64,000 bases of DNA from Bradyrhizobium zhengyangense. GTDB lineage: Bacteria > Pseudomonadota > Alphaproteobacteria > Rhizobiales > Xanthobacteraceae. The stretch is taken from assembly GCF_022012435.1 (NCBI RefSeq), contig NZ_JAKLUA010000007.1, positions 186,001-250,000 of the forward strand. The letters are read 5' to 3'. This document shows, in pieces, positions 17,058 through 25,266 of the stretch. A program made the translations under genes and the position numbers. Within the stretch, counting starts at the first letter, position 1. Each line of letters opens with the position of its first letter. The notes under the pieces were generated by a model, which ran no database searches, was not told the origin of the DNA, and saw only the letters and a program-made list of their open reading frames with translations.

Positions 17058-18082
17058 AGCGCGATCCATTTGCGCCGAGACGGGCCGAACAGCGCGTGCA
17101 TCGTCTTGGCGGTCACGAGGACGGTGAAATCGAGAACGAGCTTCTGTTCGGATCCCACCGCGCGCAGGTCGAGCTCGCGGCAGCGGGAGATCATGTCGTC
17201 GAGCACGGCATCGAGCGTGAGCTGGTTCTCGCCGGTCCATCGCGCCACCAGCTGCCTGATCTGGGCGCGGTGCCGCCTGATCAGGCTCGAAGCGGGCTTC
17301 GAGCGATGATGCCGTGGATCGGCGGAAAACAGCCGCGAGAGGTCGCGGTCGTAGGTCTTCGGTGGCGTGAAAGCGTAGAACGCCTGCTTCTTCTTGTAGT
17401 GGTCTTCGAGCGTCTGGCTCAGCTTGCTGAGGGGATCGATGCGCTCGCGCGTCGTGATCAGCGGACGTTTTCCCGCGATCTCGCCCATCAGTTCGTCGAC
17501 ATATTCGAGCTTCTTCAGCGCCGGCCAGCCGGCATATCGCGTTCGCCAGTTCGAGCGCGGTCGCAGCCACACCGCAAAGGTCTCGGCGAAATCCTCGTCC
17601 GGGTGGCTCTGCGCGTACCACAGCCGCAGATGCTGGACGTAGCGTCGGCTCGCCGGATTGGGTCGGTAGTAGCGCGGATAGTGCTTTGAGGACGGGCCGA
17701 ACAGCTGCTGCCAGCGCCGGCGCCGCTGTAATTGGAAGCCGTGCTGCAGCGCATGGCCGGCCTCGTGGCGGAGGATGGCCATGCACTCGCGCCAGGTGCC
17801 GCCCTCGACGTCGAACATCATCTTCTTCTCGAGCTTCATCAGGCGTGGATGAGCGAGATAGAACGGGATCGCGATCCCGGGCACATCTCCCGGACTGAAC
17901 CACTCGCTCGAGATCCATGTGTGCGGCCGCAGCCGGATGCCGCGCTCTTCGAGCTCTTCGTGGAGCGTGGCGACACAATCCTCGAGCCAGGTGCCTTCGA
18001 CCGTAACCCTCAGGCTGGAGAGGCGCTGCTGGAGCAACTCGTCATCCGACAGTTTTTCCCAAGCAAATTTCCGGCGGGGCAT
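17054..18082 (-). CDS. Putative zinc metallopeptidase (HEAGH)
   Basis: This 342-residue cytoplasmic protein has RHEAGHALQHGF near residue 127, a HExxH zinc site, and further on HPDEDFAETFAVWL. The latter resembles the third-ligand region of the putative zinc-binding metallopeptidase (Peptidase_Mx-like) family. The C-terminal 150 residues are basic and helical. The ATG at 18082 is the only plausible start near the first conserved segment. The gene directly precedes and overlaps the ATP-grasp gene by four bases, suggesting a joint pathway such as forming and trimming a peptide bond; that is inference. No signal peptide is seen. Confidence 0.72.
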   Translation of the reverse strand: MPRRKFAWEKLSDDELLQQRLSSLRVTVEGTWLEDCVATLHEELEERGIRLRPHTWISSEWFSPGDVPGIAIPFYLAHPRLMKLEKKMMFDVEGGTWRECMAILRHEAGHALQHGFQLQRRRRWQQLFGPSSKHYPRYYRPNPASRRYVQHLRLWYAQSHPDEDFAETFAVWLRPRSNWRTRYAGWPALKKLEYVDELMGEIAGKRPLITTRERIDPLSKLSQTLEDHYKKKQAFYAFTPPKTYDRDLSRLFSADPRHHRSKPASSLIRRHRAQIRQLVARWTGENQLTLDAVLDDMISRCRELDLRAVGSEQKLVLDFTVLVTAKTMHALFGPSRRKWIAL

Positions 18083-18203
18083 CAGGCATCCAGAGGGCAG
18101 AGATGACTCAGATCACGATGATGTCATGGGCGGCAGCCGGCAACAACCCGTGGGGCGGGGCGTGCTGCGGCGCGTCAGAGCGCTGAGGTCGTAGCGTGAG
18201 ATC

Positions 18204-18318
18204 GTAGGGTGGTTAGCGAAGGCGTAACCCACCACTGTGCGCTTCCGCGCAGACAAAAGAGGTGGGTTACGCCTTGCGGTCCGCGCTTCGCGCAGTCCGC
18301 ATGGCTAACCCACCCTAC
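18204..18318. repeat. Palindromic repeat, GTAGGGTGG variant with GTGGGTTACGCC core
   Basis: GTAGGGTGGTTAGCGAAGGC and GTAACCCACC on the left mirror GGTGGGTTACGCC and GGCTAACCCACCCTAC on the right. The outer arms match the GTAGGGTGGGCAAAG family, but the inner sequence differs. It fills the gap between the prs stop and the metallopeptidase gene. Confidence 0.8.
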
Positions 18319-18328
18319 AAGATCGAGT

Positions 18329-19282
18329 TCAGTCGAACAGGCTCGACACGGACTCTTCCGCCGCGGTGCGCGCGATCGCATCCGAGATCAGGCTGGCGAT
18401 CGGCAGCGTGCGGATGTTCGGCGCCTTAGTCACCGCGTCCGTCGCCAGAATCGAGTCGGTGATGACGAGCTCTTTCAGCTTCGAGCCGGCGATGCGGGCG
18501 GCCGCGCCGCCGGAGAGCACGCCGTGGGTGATGTAGGCGTAGACCTCCTTGGCGCCCTTGGCGATCAGCGCATCGGCTGCGTTCACCAGCGTGCCGCCGG
18601 AATCGACGATGTCGTCGACCAGGATGCAGCTATAACCGGAGACGTCGCCGATCACGTTCATGACTTCGGACTCACCCGGACGTTCGCGGCGTTTGTCGAC
18701 GATCGCGAGCGGGGTGTTGATGCGCTTGGCGAGGCCGCGGGCGCGGGCCACGCCGCCGACGTCGGGCGAGACCACCATCACCTTGCCGAGGTCGAAACGT
18801 TCGCGGATGTCGCGCACCATCACCGGCGCAGCGAACAAATTGTCGGTCGGGATATCGAAGAAGCCCTGGATCTGGCCGGCATGCAGATCGAGCGTCATGA
18901 CGCGGTCGACGCCGGCATGGGTGATCAGGTTGGCAACGAGCTTGGCCGAGATCGGCGTGCGCGAGCCGGAACGGCGGTCCTGCCTGGCATAGCCGAAATA
19001 GGGGATCACCGCGGTGATGCGGCGCGCCGATGAGCGGCGCAGCGCGTCGGTGATGATCAGCAGCTCCATCAGATTGTCGTTCGCCGGAAACGAGGTCGAC
19101 TGGATGATGAAGGCATCCGAGCCGCGGATGTTCTCCTGGACCTCGACGAAGATCTCCATGTCGGCGAAGCGCCGGACCACCGCTTTGGTCAGCGGCACGT
19201 TGAGGCCCTGCGCGATGGCCTGGGCGAGAGCCGGATTGGAGTTGCCGGCGACAAGCTTGATGGAGCCGTTCTTGGCCGACAT
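18329..19282 (-). CDS. prs: Ribose-phosphate pyrophosphokinase (PRPP synthetase)
   Basis: This 317-residue class I enzyme makes PRPP from ribose 5-phosphate and ATP for nucleotide, histidine and tryptophan synthesis. It has the ATP/Mg loop YFGYARQDRRSGSRTPIS, the DLHAGQIQGFFDIP segment, and the PRPP-binding loop CILVDDIVDSGGTLVNAA. The start at 19282 (MSAKNGS) is chosen over an in-frame ATG 14 codons upstream because GGGAGGAAGCGTCC lies directly before it. The gene stands alone between a repeat and a gap that holds short tandem AGGACTTGGT copies. Confidence 0.97.
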   Translation of the reverse strand: MSAKNGSIKLVAGNSNPALAQAIAQGLNVPLTKAVVRRFADMEIFVEVQENIRGSDAFIIQSTSFPANDNLMELLIITDALRRSSARRITAVIPYFGYARQDRRSGSRTPISAKLVANLITHAGVDRVMTLDLHAGQIQGFFDIPTDNLFAAPVMVRDIRERFDLGKVMVVSPDVGGVARARGLAKRINTPLAIVDKRRERPGESEVMNVIGDVSGYSCILVDDIVDSGGTLVNAADALIAKGAKEVYAYITHGVLSGGAAARIAGSKLKELVITDSILATDAVTKAPNIRTLPIASLISDAIARTAAEESVSSLFD

Positions 19283-19498
19283 GGACGCTTCCTCCCGCGC
19301 TTTGCTGGATACGACGTTCAACATCAGAGAATACCCACTGGCAGCACGGTTACGACGGGCGAGGAAATATCAGGCGAGAGGCCGCACTGGCAACCCGGGA
19401 TGCTACGTTTTCCCTCTGAAAATCCTGAGTCGGGCCAACGGCTTGGCCAGGACTTGGTTAGGACTTGGTCGGGACTTGAACCCGTGGTCTCGCGGAGG

Positions 19499-20116
19499 TT
19501 ATCGCTGGGCGTAGCCAAGTGCCGTCACCGGCATGTCCGGCGCCGGAGCCTCAGGCGTCACGCTTGCGACCGCGGGGCCGCGCAGGCCCGGAACCGAGCC
19601 CGGCGCGTCAGGCGTCCCGTTGATCATATTGGAAAGTCCGCTGAATCCGGCCTGGGCGATCCTGCGCAGCACGAGGTCATCAGCGGCAGCCCACGGATCC
19701 TTACCGCCCTTGGCCGCCGTTGGTTCCTCACCGGAGAGGCGCAGCGCCCGCTGCTGGTTGGCGTCGTAGACGTCCCAGACCCAGGCGATCACGGTCTTGC
19801 CGCGCACGATTTGGGCGGAGAGGTAGCTGCGCACGCGGTAGGCAGCCGTCCCCTCGCGAGAAACGATCGAGAGGCTGCGCAGCTTGGATTCGGTGTCGAG
19901 CACGCCGACCATGCGGTCGAACACCTGCGGCGGCGGTCCGTCGATCGATTCGAAAGCGACCGTCGCCCCGGAGCCGGCGCTCGGCGCCGCCATCGCATAG
20001 GAATTGGCGGGCGCGTTGCCGCCGGCGCAGCCGGCCAGCGCCGTCGCTGCTGCCAGCAGCATAACCGCCAGCACGCGCGAGCCCGCACGGCGCAAGTTGG
20101 ATGACGCTTCCCTCAT
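19499..20116 (-). CDS. Putative lipoprotein of unknown function
   Basis: This 205-residue protein has a lipoprotein signal. A positively charged start (REASSNLRRAGSR) leads into a hydrophobic stretch and the lipobox LAGC at about residue 30, so the mature protein would be lipidated at this Cys. The remainder has a mixed alpha/beta segment (FDRMVGVLDTESKLRSLSIVSREGTAAYRVRSYLSAQIV, in part) that resembles small alphaproteobacterial lipoproteins with no assigned role. The C-terminal 40 residues are proline- and alanine-rich. No family name can be given with confidence. Confidence 0.75.
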   Translation of the reverse strand: MREASSNLRRAGSRVLAVMLLAAATALAGCAGGNAPANSYAMAAPSAGSGATVAFESIDGPPPQVFDRMVGVLDTESKLRSLSIVSREGTAAYRVRSYLSAQIVRGKTVIAWVWDVYDANQQRALRLSGEEPTAAKGGKDPWAAADDLVLRRIAQAGFSGLSNMINGTPDAPGSVPGLRGPAVASVTPEAPAPDMPVTALGYAQR

Positions 20117-20178
20117 TGAGGGCAGCGATATCGTTAAAATCGATTAAGGTCTAGGGCAGGGGAGACACAGATGACGCC

Positions 20179-20218
20179 GTCATTCCGGGTTCGATGCTTC
20201 GCATCGCCCCGGAATGAC
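20179..20218. repeat. Short palindromic repeat, CATTCCGGGG family
   Basis: GTCATTCCGGGTTCGATGC and GCATCGCCCCGGAATGAC form a near-perfect hairpin with a CTTC-type loop. It sits beyond the pgeF stop codon on the minus strand and is the minimal form of the element at 24202-24302. Confidence 0.8.
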
Positions 20219-20236
20219 ACGGGGTTTCTGTTGTGT

Positions 20237-21004
20237 TCACCCCTCCAGCGCGATCGCGTGAATGTGCCGGCCGTAGTCCGGCTCCTTGCGATGCACCGAG
20301 CGGCGATAGCTGAAGAAGCGTTCGTCGGCGTAGGTGTCGAGACCAAGGTCGTCGATCATCAGAACGCCGGCAGCTTCCAGGCGCTTGCGAATGAGGCCGG
20401 CGAGGTCGAACATCGCGTGGCCTTCGCGCACCGATGGAATGAAGAAGACGGCGTTCTCGGCATCTGACTCGATAAAGCGCGCCACGAACTCGTTGCCGAC
20501 CTCGTAGCTGTCCTGGCGGATCAAGGGCCCGATCGCGGCGATGATGCCGCTGCGTGTGGCACCGAGCTTCTCCATCGCCGCAATGGTGGATTCCAGCACG
20601 CCCGTCAGCGCACCTTTCCAGCCGGCATGGGCGCCGCCGATGACCCGCGCATTGGGATCGACGAACAGCACCGGACCGCAATCGGCGGTGGAGACGCCGA
20701 GCGCGATGCCCGGCGTTCTGGTCACCATCGCATCGCCCTTCGGCCGCGGCCCGCTCGGCCACGGCGCATCGGCGACGAGCACGTCTGGCGAGTGGATCTG
20801 GTGCAGGCTGACGAAGCGATCGGCCGCGACGCCGACATGCTCGGCCATGCGGCGGCGGTTCTCGGCGACGAGGGCCTGATCGTCGTTGGAGCCGAGCCCG
20901 CCGTTCAGCGCGGAATAGATGCCGGTCGAGACGCCGCCCTCGCGCGTGAAGAAAGCGTGGCGCAGGCCGGGCACTGCCGACAGCAGTGACGAAGTCAGCG
21001 TCAT
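20237..21004 (-). CDS. pgeF: Peptidoglycan editing factor PgeF / YfiH laccase-domain protein
   Basis: This 255-residue protein belongs to the YfiH/YlmD multicopper-oxidoreductase-fold family. Members act on purine nucleosides, and in E. coli the protein prevents misincorporation of serine into peptidoglycan precursors. The histidine/cysteine metal-site motifs are visible: SLHQIHSPDV, STADCGPVLFVD and GGAHAGWKGALTGV. The ATG at 21004 overlaps the stop of the methyltransferase gene (ATGA), placing it last in the lgt-midA-pgeF operon. The longer upstream frame is a shadow. Confidence 0.9.
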   Translation of the reverse strand: MTLTSSLLSAVPGLRHAFFTREGGVSTGIYSALNGGLGSNDDQALVAENRRRMAEHVGVAADRFVSLHQIHSPDVLVADAPWPSGPRPKGDAMVTRTPGIALGVSTADCGPVLFVDPNARVIGGAHAGWKGALTGVLESTIAAMEKLGATRSGIIAAIGPLIRQDSYEVGNEFVARFIESDAENAVFFIPSVREGHAMFDLAGLIRKRLEAAGVLMIDDLGLDTYADERFFSYRRSVHRKEPDYGRHIHAIALEG

Positions 21005-22122
21005 CAATTGCCTCCGGCCTGTTCGAGATCGCTGAGGCCGGCAAGGCCCGTCAATCTTGGTTCGGAGATGCCGAGCACCTTGAACATCGAACCCATGCCG
21101 CTGCGTCCGGTATCGGTCAGCCGCTTCAGCGCCACGGAAATGTCGGTGGCAACTTCGGGCGTCGCCTTCTGCATCAGCGCGGCCGCGCGGGTGTCGATGC
21201 CGACGCGCTTGAGGAAATCGCCTTGCGTCACCGGCCCGTGCGCACGCGCGCCGACGTCCTCGGCTGCCCGCGCCAGCGCCTGAAAGTCGACATGGGCGGT
21301 GACGTCGGCCTGGCCCGGCGCCTTCAAGGGATCGGTGAAGGTGTGGCGCGCGATGGCCTGGAAGGTGTCGCCGGCATCGCTGCGCAAATGGCCGTAATCG
21401 ATGATCAGGGCGGCACCGTCCTGGTCGCGCACGCGGGTGGCAAGCTTCATGATTTCGGTGTCGGGCCGCCATTCGAACACGGCACCCACAGGCGCGGCCC
21501 GCACCAAAGGCGGCAGCAGCACGTCGAAGCGCGGCGTCGGCTCGGCTGCCGCGCCGAACTGGAGCTTGCCGTTGGGATCGATCTCGATCACGCGCTCGTG
21601 CCAGCCGCCCTCGCGCTTCACCATCTGGTGGATCGGCAGCACGTCGAAATATTCGTTGGCGAGGATGACGCTAGGACCCTCCGGCACGTCGTCGATGCTG
21701 TCGTGCCAGGTGATGCTGTTGCGTACGCCCGACAATGTCGCCTGCTGCCGCTCGCGCAGCACTGGATTGACCTCGACCAGATGAATGCTGAGCCCCTGAT
21801 AGAGCGGCGGCAACACGCGAAGCGCGCGCAGCGCGTCCGCCATCATGGTGCCGCGGCCGGGGCCAAGCTCGATCAGCCGCAGGGATTGCGGCGAGCCTAT
21901 CTGCTTCCAGACCGAGGCGGTCCACAATCCCAGGAGCTCGCCGAACATCTGGCTGACTTCGGGCGAGGTGGTGAAGTCGCCCTCACGCCCGAGCGGATCG
22001 CGCGAAACATAATAGCCGTAGCGCGGATGCATCAGGCACGTCTCCATGTACCGCCAGACCGGCATGGGGCCTGAGGATTTGATCAGCGCCTTGATCTCGT
22101 TGAGCAATGACTGTTCGGTCAC
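21004..22122 (-). CDS. SAM-dependent methyltransferase, MidA/NDUFAF7 family
   Basis: This 372-residue protein matches the MidA/NDUFAF7 (DUF185) family. It starts with the helical segment IKSSGPMPVWRYMETCLMHPRYGYYV and the conserved REGDFTTSPEVSQMFGEL. The SAM-binding motif RLIELGPGRGTMMAD and EVNPVLRERQQ follow. The mitochondrial homologue methylates an arginine of complex I; the bacterial role is less clear. It lies between lgt and pgeF on the minus strand, overlapping pgeF by four bases and starting 21 bases after lgt. Confidence 0.88.
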   Translation of the reverse strand: MTEQSLLNEIKALIKSSGPMPVWRYMETCLMHPRYGYYVSRDPLGREGDFTTSPEVSQMFGELLGLWTASVWKQIGSPQSLRLIELGPGRGTMMADALRALRVLPPLYQGLSIHLVEVNPVLRERQQATLSGVRNSITWHDSIDDVPEGPSVILANEYFDVLPIHQMVKREGGWHERVIEIDPNGKLQFGAAAEPTPRFDVLLPPLVRAAPVGAVFEWRPDTEIMKLATRVRDQDGAALIIDYGHLRSDAGDTFQAIARHTFTDPLKAPGQADVTAHVDFQALARAAEDVGARAHGPVTQGDFLKRVGIDTRAAALMQKATPEVATDISVALKRLTDTGRSGMGSMFKVLGISEPRLTGLAGLSDLEQAGGN

Positions 22123-22143
22123 GACCTGTTGTCTCGAAATGAT

Positions 22144-22986
22144 TTAATGAATTGCGGTTGCCGGCTTCGGCGCACCGCGCCTGATTGCCAATACAATAAG
22201 TACGCCGCCGACAATAAGCATCGGGATCGACAGCAGCATCCCCATGGTTAATCCGCCCCAGAGGTAGCCGAGCTGGACGTCCGGCTCGCGGAAATGTTCG
22301 CCGACGATGCGGGTCAGGCCATAGATCAGGATGAAGCTGCCGAGGATAAGACCCGGCCGCTTCAAGGCGCCAAGGCGGATCATCACCGCGAGCACGGTAA
22401 AGAGCAGGAGGCCCTCCATGCCCGCTTCGTAAAGCTGGCTCGGATGGCGCGGCACGTCGCCGCCGGTCGGGAAGATCATGGCCCAGGGCAGGCTCGGGTC
22501 GGCTGCGCGGCCCCATAGCTCCCCGTTGATGAAGTTCGTCAGCCGCACCAGGAATATGCCGATCGGCGCGACGCCGCAGGTGATGTCGCCCAGCGACAGG
22601 ATCGAGATGCCATTCTTCCGGGCGAACCACATCACCGCCACGACACAGCCGAGGAAGCCGCCGTGGAATGACATGCCGCCCTCCCACAATTTGAAGATGG
22701 CGGCCGGATGCTCGACGAAGAAGGGCAGATTGTAGAACAGCACGTAACCCGTGCGTCCGCCGACGATGATGCCGAGTGTCACCCACAGGATGAAGTCGTC
22801 GATCTGCACCAGCGAGATCGGCGCCGGCCCGCCCCACAGGCGCTGCTTCTTCAACAGCGAGCGCGCATAGAACCAGCCGAATGTGATCCCACAGATGTAG
22901 CCGAGCGCGTACCAGCGGATCGCGAACGGACCGATCTCGAGGGCGATGGGCTTGAACTTGGGGAAGTCGATCAGCAGGAAAAGCAT
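22144..22986 (-). CDS. lgt: Prolipoprotein diacylglyceryl transferase
   Basis: This 280-residue inner-membrane enzyme transfers diacylglycerol from phosphatidylglycerol to the lipobox cysteine of prolipoproteins. Several membrane spans are evident. The family signature GGRTGYVLFYN is followed by GGMSFHGGFLG and by RLTNFINGELWGR and PRHPSQLYEA, which contain the essential His, Arg and Asn residues. The ATG at 22986 gives MLFLLIDFPKFKPIAL, as in other alphaproteobacteria. It leads the lgt-midA-pgeF operon. Confidence 0.96.
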   Translation of the reverse strand: MLFLLIDFPKFKPIALEIGPFAIRWYALGYICGITFGWFYARSLLKKQRLWGGPAPISLVQIDDFILWVTLGIIVGGRTGYVLFYNLPFFVEHPAAIFKLWEGGMSFHGGFLGCVVAVMWFARKNGISILSLGDITCGVAPIGIFLVRLTNFINGELWGRAADPSLPWAMIFPTGGDVPRHPSQLYEAGMEGLLLFTVLAVMIRLGALKRPGLILGSFILIYGLTRIVGEHFREPDVQLGYLWGGLTMGMLLSIPMLIVGGVLIVLAIRRGAPKPATAIH

Positions 22987-23000
22987 CAGGCCTTCTATGT

Positions 23001-23732
23001 CTAGACGAGATTGCGGCGATAGAGCGCCAGAAGGCGCTCCCAGTGCCGTTCGGCGGCGTCGCGGTCATAGACCGGGCGCTTGGGGAAGGCGAAGCCGTGA
23101 TGGGTGCCGGGATAGATTTCGACCTCGGCCTTGGCGCCGCTCATGCCCTGCTTGACCTTCTCGATGATCTCGGTCGGCGCGTAGATGTCGGTCTCGGCGC
23201 AGGCGAAATAGAGCTCGGCCTTGGTCTTGCCGGCCGCGAGATGCGGGCTGTCGGCCTGATCGGTCGCAAGCTGCGTGCCGTAGACCGAGGCGGCGGCCTT
23301 GACGCTTTCAGGGAAGTGCGTTGCGGCGTTCACGGCGTAGCGGCCGCTCATGCAATAGCCGACCGTGCCGATGATCTTGGTGTTCGCGGCCGTCTGGCCT
23401 TCGGCATAGGTGAGCAGCGCGCGGGTGTCGTCCATGATCATGGGAATGGTGAGCGAGCCCATCAGCGCGAACATGCGCTTGCGCTCCGGTGCGTTCGGAT
23501 CGGCCGGCAGCGCGCCGAGCTCCATCACGCCCGAGCGGTAATAGAGGTTCGGCAGCATGACGTAATAGCCCGAGGTCGCAAGGCGCCGCGCCATGTCGCG
23601 CAGCTCTTCGCGGATCGCCGGCGCGTCCATGTAGAACAGGATGACCGGAAACGGTCCGCCGCGCTCGGGATGAACGATGAAGGTCGCGGTGTGGCCGTCC
23701 TTGGTGGGAATTGCGATCTGCTGCTCGATCAT
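23001..23732 (-). CDS. Dienelactone hydrolase family protein
   Basis: This 243-residue alpha/beta hydrolase resembles carboxymethylenebutenolidase. The nucleophile region is TVGYCMSGRYAVNAA, with a cysteine nucleophile as in true dienelactone hydrolases. The triad is completed by the aspartate region CAETDIYAP and the histidine in PGTHHGFAFP. The N-terminal lid-side segment VILFYMDAPAIREELRDMARRL is typical. No catechol-pathway genes are adjacent, so the natural substrate is unknown. It ends 14 bases before the lgt start region and runs in the same direction, so cotranscription is possible. Confidence 0.85.
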   Translation of the reverse strand: MIEQQIAIPTKDGHTATFIVHPERGGPFPVILFYMDAPAIREELRDMARRLATSGYYVMLPNLYYRSGVMELGALPADPNAPERKRMFALMGSLTIPMIMDDTRALLTYAEGQTAANTKIIGTVGYCMSGRYAVNAATHFPESVKAAASVYGTQLATDQADSPHLAAGKTKAELYFACAETDIYAPTEIIEKVKQGMSGAKAEVEIYPGTHHGFAFPKRPVYDRDAAERHWERLLALYRRNLV

Positions 23733-23893
23733 GTCTTGCGTTCCGCCTTGTGATTCTTGTTATGCAGGGACGTTGAATACGATTGCAAGGAAACCGGGGC
23801 ATGACAAGGATACCGCCGCTCGGCCCTTGAACCTGCCACCGCGGATTGCCATTGTCCTCTCACGCGTTCGCGCAAAGTTTATCGGGCCGCCAA

Positions 23894-23929
23894 GAGACCT
23901 AATAAGACACCTAATAAGAGACCGATCAG
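23894..23929 (+). repeat. Three 12-bp tandem repeats upstream of the ubiK-like gene
   Basis: AGACCTAATAAG, ACACCTAATAAG and AGACCGATCAGG follow one another in 12-base steps, and a fourth partial unit (AGACCGAC) reaches the ATG. The third unit supplies the AGGAGA Shine-Dalgarno sequence. This may be slipped-strand duplication in the leader. Confidence 0.6.
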
Positions 23930-23938
23930 GAGACCGAC

Positions 23939-24190
23939 ATGACCCAGACCACCAACCGGTTTTTCGACGAGATCGGCCGCTTGATGAACGACGCCGCCGG
24001 AGCTGCCCAGGGCGCCAAGCGGGAGTTCGATACGGTGCTGCGCAACCAGGCCGAAAAATTCCTGCGCGACATGGATCTGGTCAAGCGCGAGGAGTTCGAG
24101 GCCGTCAAGGACATGGCCCGTCTGGCGCGCGAGGAGAACGAGGCCCTGAAAGCGCGTATCGCGGCGCTGGAGGCCAAGCTCGGCGGGTAG
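23939..24190 (+). CDS. ubiK: Accessory factor UbiK family protein (BMFP domain)
   Basis: This 83-residue protein fits the UbiK/YqiC (BMFP) family of small coiled-coil proteins that support ubiquinone synthesis. The start TNRFFDEIGRLMNDAAGAAQ is the amphipathic helix. Next come DTVLRNQAEKFLRDMDLVKREEF and the C-terminal leucine/alanine coiled coil LAREENEALKARIAALEAKL. AGGAGACCGAC precedes the ATG. The gene is divergent from the dienelactone hydrolase gene. Function is by homology only. Confidence 0.85.
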   Translation: MTQTTNRFFDEIGRLMNDAAGAAQGAKREFDTVLRNQAEKFLRDMDLVKREEFEAVKDMARLAREENEALKARIAALEAKLGG

Positions 24191-24201
24191 GGCGCCTCGG
24201 C

Positions 24202-24302
24202 GTCATTTCGGGGCGCGACGAGTCGCGAACCTCAGGTGCGCAGTTGCGCACCGGGGAATCTCGAGGTTCCGGGTTCGATGCTCCGCATCGCCCCGGAACG
24301 AC
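24202..24302. repeat. Palindromic repeat, CATTCCGGGG family
   Basis: CGTCATTTCGGGGCGCGACGAGTCGCG begins the element, with an internal GGTGCGCAGTTGCGCACC hairpin, and it ends TCTCGAGGTTCCGGGTTCG...GCATCGCCCCGGAACGAC. The layout is the same as at 12421-12500. It separates the ubiK-like gene from rplY. Confidence 0.75.
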
Positions 24303-24429
24303 AGATGGGGGGCGGTGACATCGGCCCGCAAAAAATCCCCGCATTTCCTTGTCATTTCCGCATCTTCCGGGTAAAAGCCCGCCACGTTCACGGCCCCCGC
24401 ACCCCTGGAGGCTTGCTGTGGACCATGCC

Positions 24430-24450
24430 ATGGGCCGCGCTGCGGCCCAT
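24430..24450 (+). promoter_or_regulatory. Perfect 9-bp hairpin in the rplY leader
   Basis: ATGGGCCGC at 24430-24438 and GCGGCCCAT at 24442-24450 pair exactly around a GCT loop, 30 bases before the rplY start. A short TTAACTTTTG run follows, not a full T-tract. It could be an attenuator, an autoregulatory L25 binding structure, or the terminator of the preceding gene. Confidence 0.45.
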
Positions 24451-24479
24451 TAACTTTTGCAAAAACAAGGACTTAGACT

Positions 24480-25205
24480 ATGGCGACGACCGTCAAGGAA
24501 TTGAAGGCGACCGCACGTCCGAAGAGCGGCAAGGGGGCCGCCCGGGCTGAGCGTCGCGCCGGGCGCGTACCCGGAGTGATCTATGGTAACAACCAGCCCC
24601 CGCTCCCGATCTCGGTTGACGATCGTGAACTGCGCCAGCGCATCCTCGCGGGCCGGTTCCTGACCACGCTGGTGGACGTCGAGCTCGACGGCAAGAAGCA
24701 CCGCGTCATTCCGCGCGACTATCATCTTGATCCGGTCAAGGACTTCCCGATCCATGTCGACTTCATGCGGCTCGGCGAAGGCGCCACCATCCGCATCAGC
24801 GTTCCCCTCCATGTCGTGAAGGCGGAAGGTTCGCCCGGCGTGAAGCGCGGCGGCACCGTCAACATCGTCGCCCACGCGATCGAGCTCGAATGCGGTGTCG
24901 AGAATATCCCGCAATACATCGAGGCCGACGTCGGCGCGCTGGAAATCGGTCACTCGCTGCATCTGTCTGATGTCAAGCTGCCGGCCGGCGTGAAGGCGCT
25001 GACCCGCGAGGACGCGACCCTCGTCACCATCGTGCCGCCGTCCGGCTACGCCGAAGAGCAGAAGGCCGCAGCTGCGGCTGCTGCTGGTGGTGCGGCTCCG
25101 GCGGCAGGTGCTGCTGCTCCGGCGGCAGGTGCGGCTCCGGCCGCGGGTGCTGCTGCTCCGGCTGCTGCTGCCAAGGCTTCGGCTGGCGGCGACAAGAAGA
25201 AGTAA
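24480..25205 (+). CDS. rplY: 50S ribosomal protein L25 / Ctc
   Basis: This 241-residue protein is the long TL5/Ctc form of L25, which binds 5S rRNA. The N-terminal L25 domain reads VKELKATARPKSGKGAARAERRAGRVPGVIYGN (in part), and the beta-sheet C-terminal TL5 domain includes DFPIHVDFMRLGEGATIRISVPL. A low-complexity alanine/proline/glycine tail (about 45 residues, repeating AAPAAG units) ends in DKKK; this tail is common in alphaproteobacteria. AAGG lies about 10 bases before the ATG. It is followed by pth and ychF, the usual order in these bacteria. Confidence 0.95.
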   Translation: MATTVKELKATARPKSGKGAARAERRAGRVPGVIYGNNQPPLPISVDDRELRQRILAGRFLTTLVDVELDGKKHRVIPRDYHLDPVKDFPIHVDFMRLGEGATIRISVPLHVVKAEGSPGVKRGGTVNIVAHAIELECGVENIPQYIEADVGALEIGHSLHLSDVKLPAGVKALTREDATLVTIVPPSGYAEEQKAAAAAAAGGAAPAAGAAAPAAGAAPAAGAAAPAAAAKASAGGDKKK

Positions 25206-25266
25206 TCCTTCAGAAGAGCTGGCGCGCGGTCCCTGATCGCGTGCTGGCTGAGGGGCGCGCCGCGTC

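Noticed and set aside
17058..17978. Long in-frame extension of the ATP-grasp gene
   Set aside because: The extension overlaps the metallopeptidase gene in another frame; the ATGA overlap start at 17057 fits better.
19440..19490. T-arm-like CGGGTTCAAGTCCCG on the minus strand and tandem AGGACTTGGT units
   Set aside because: No cloverleaf can be built around it; probably a short chance or slippage repeat.
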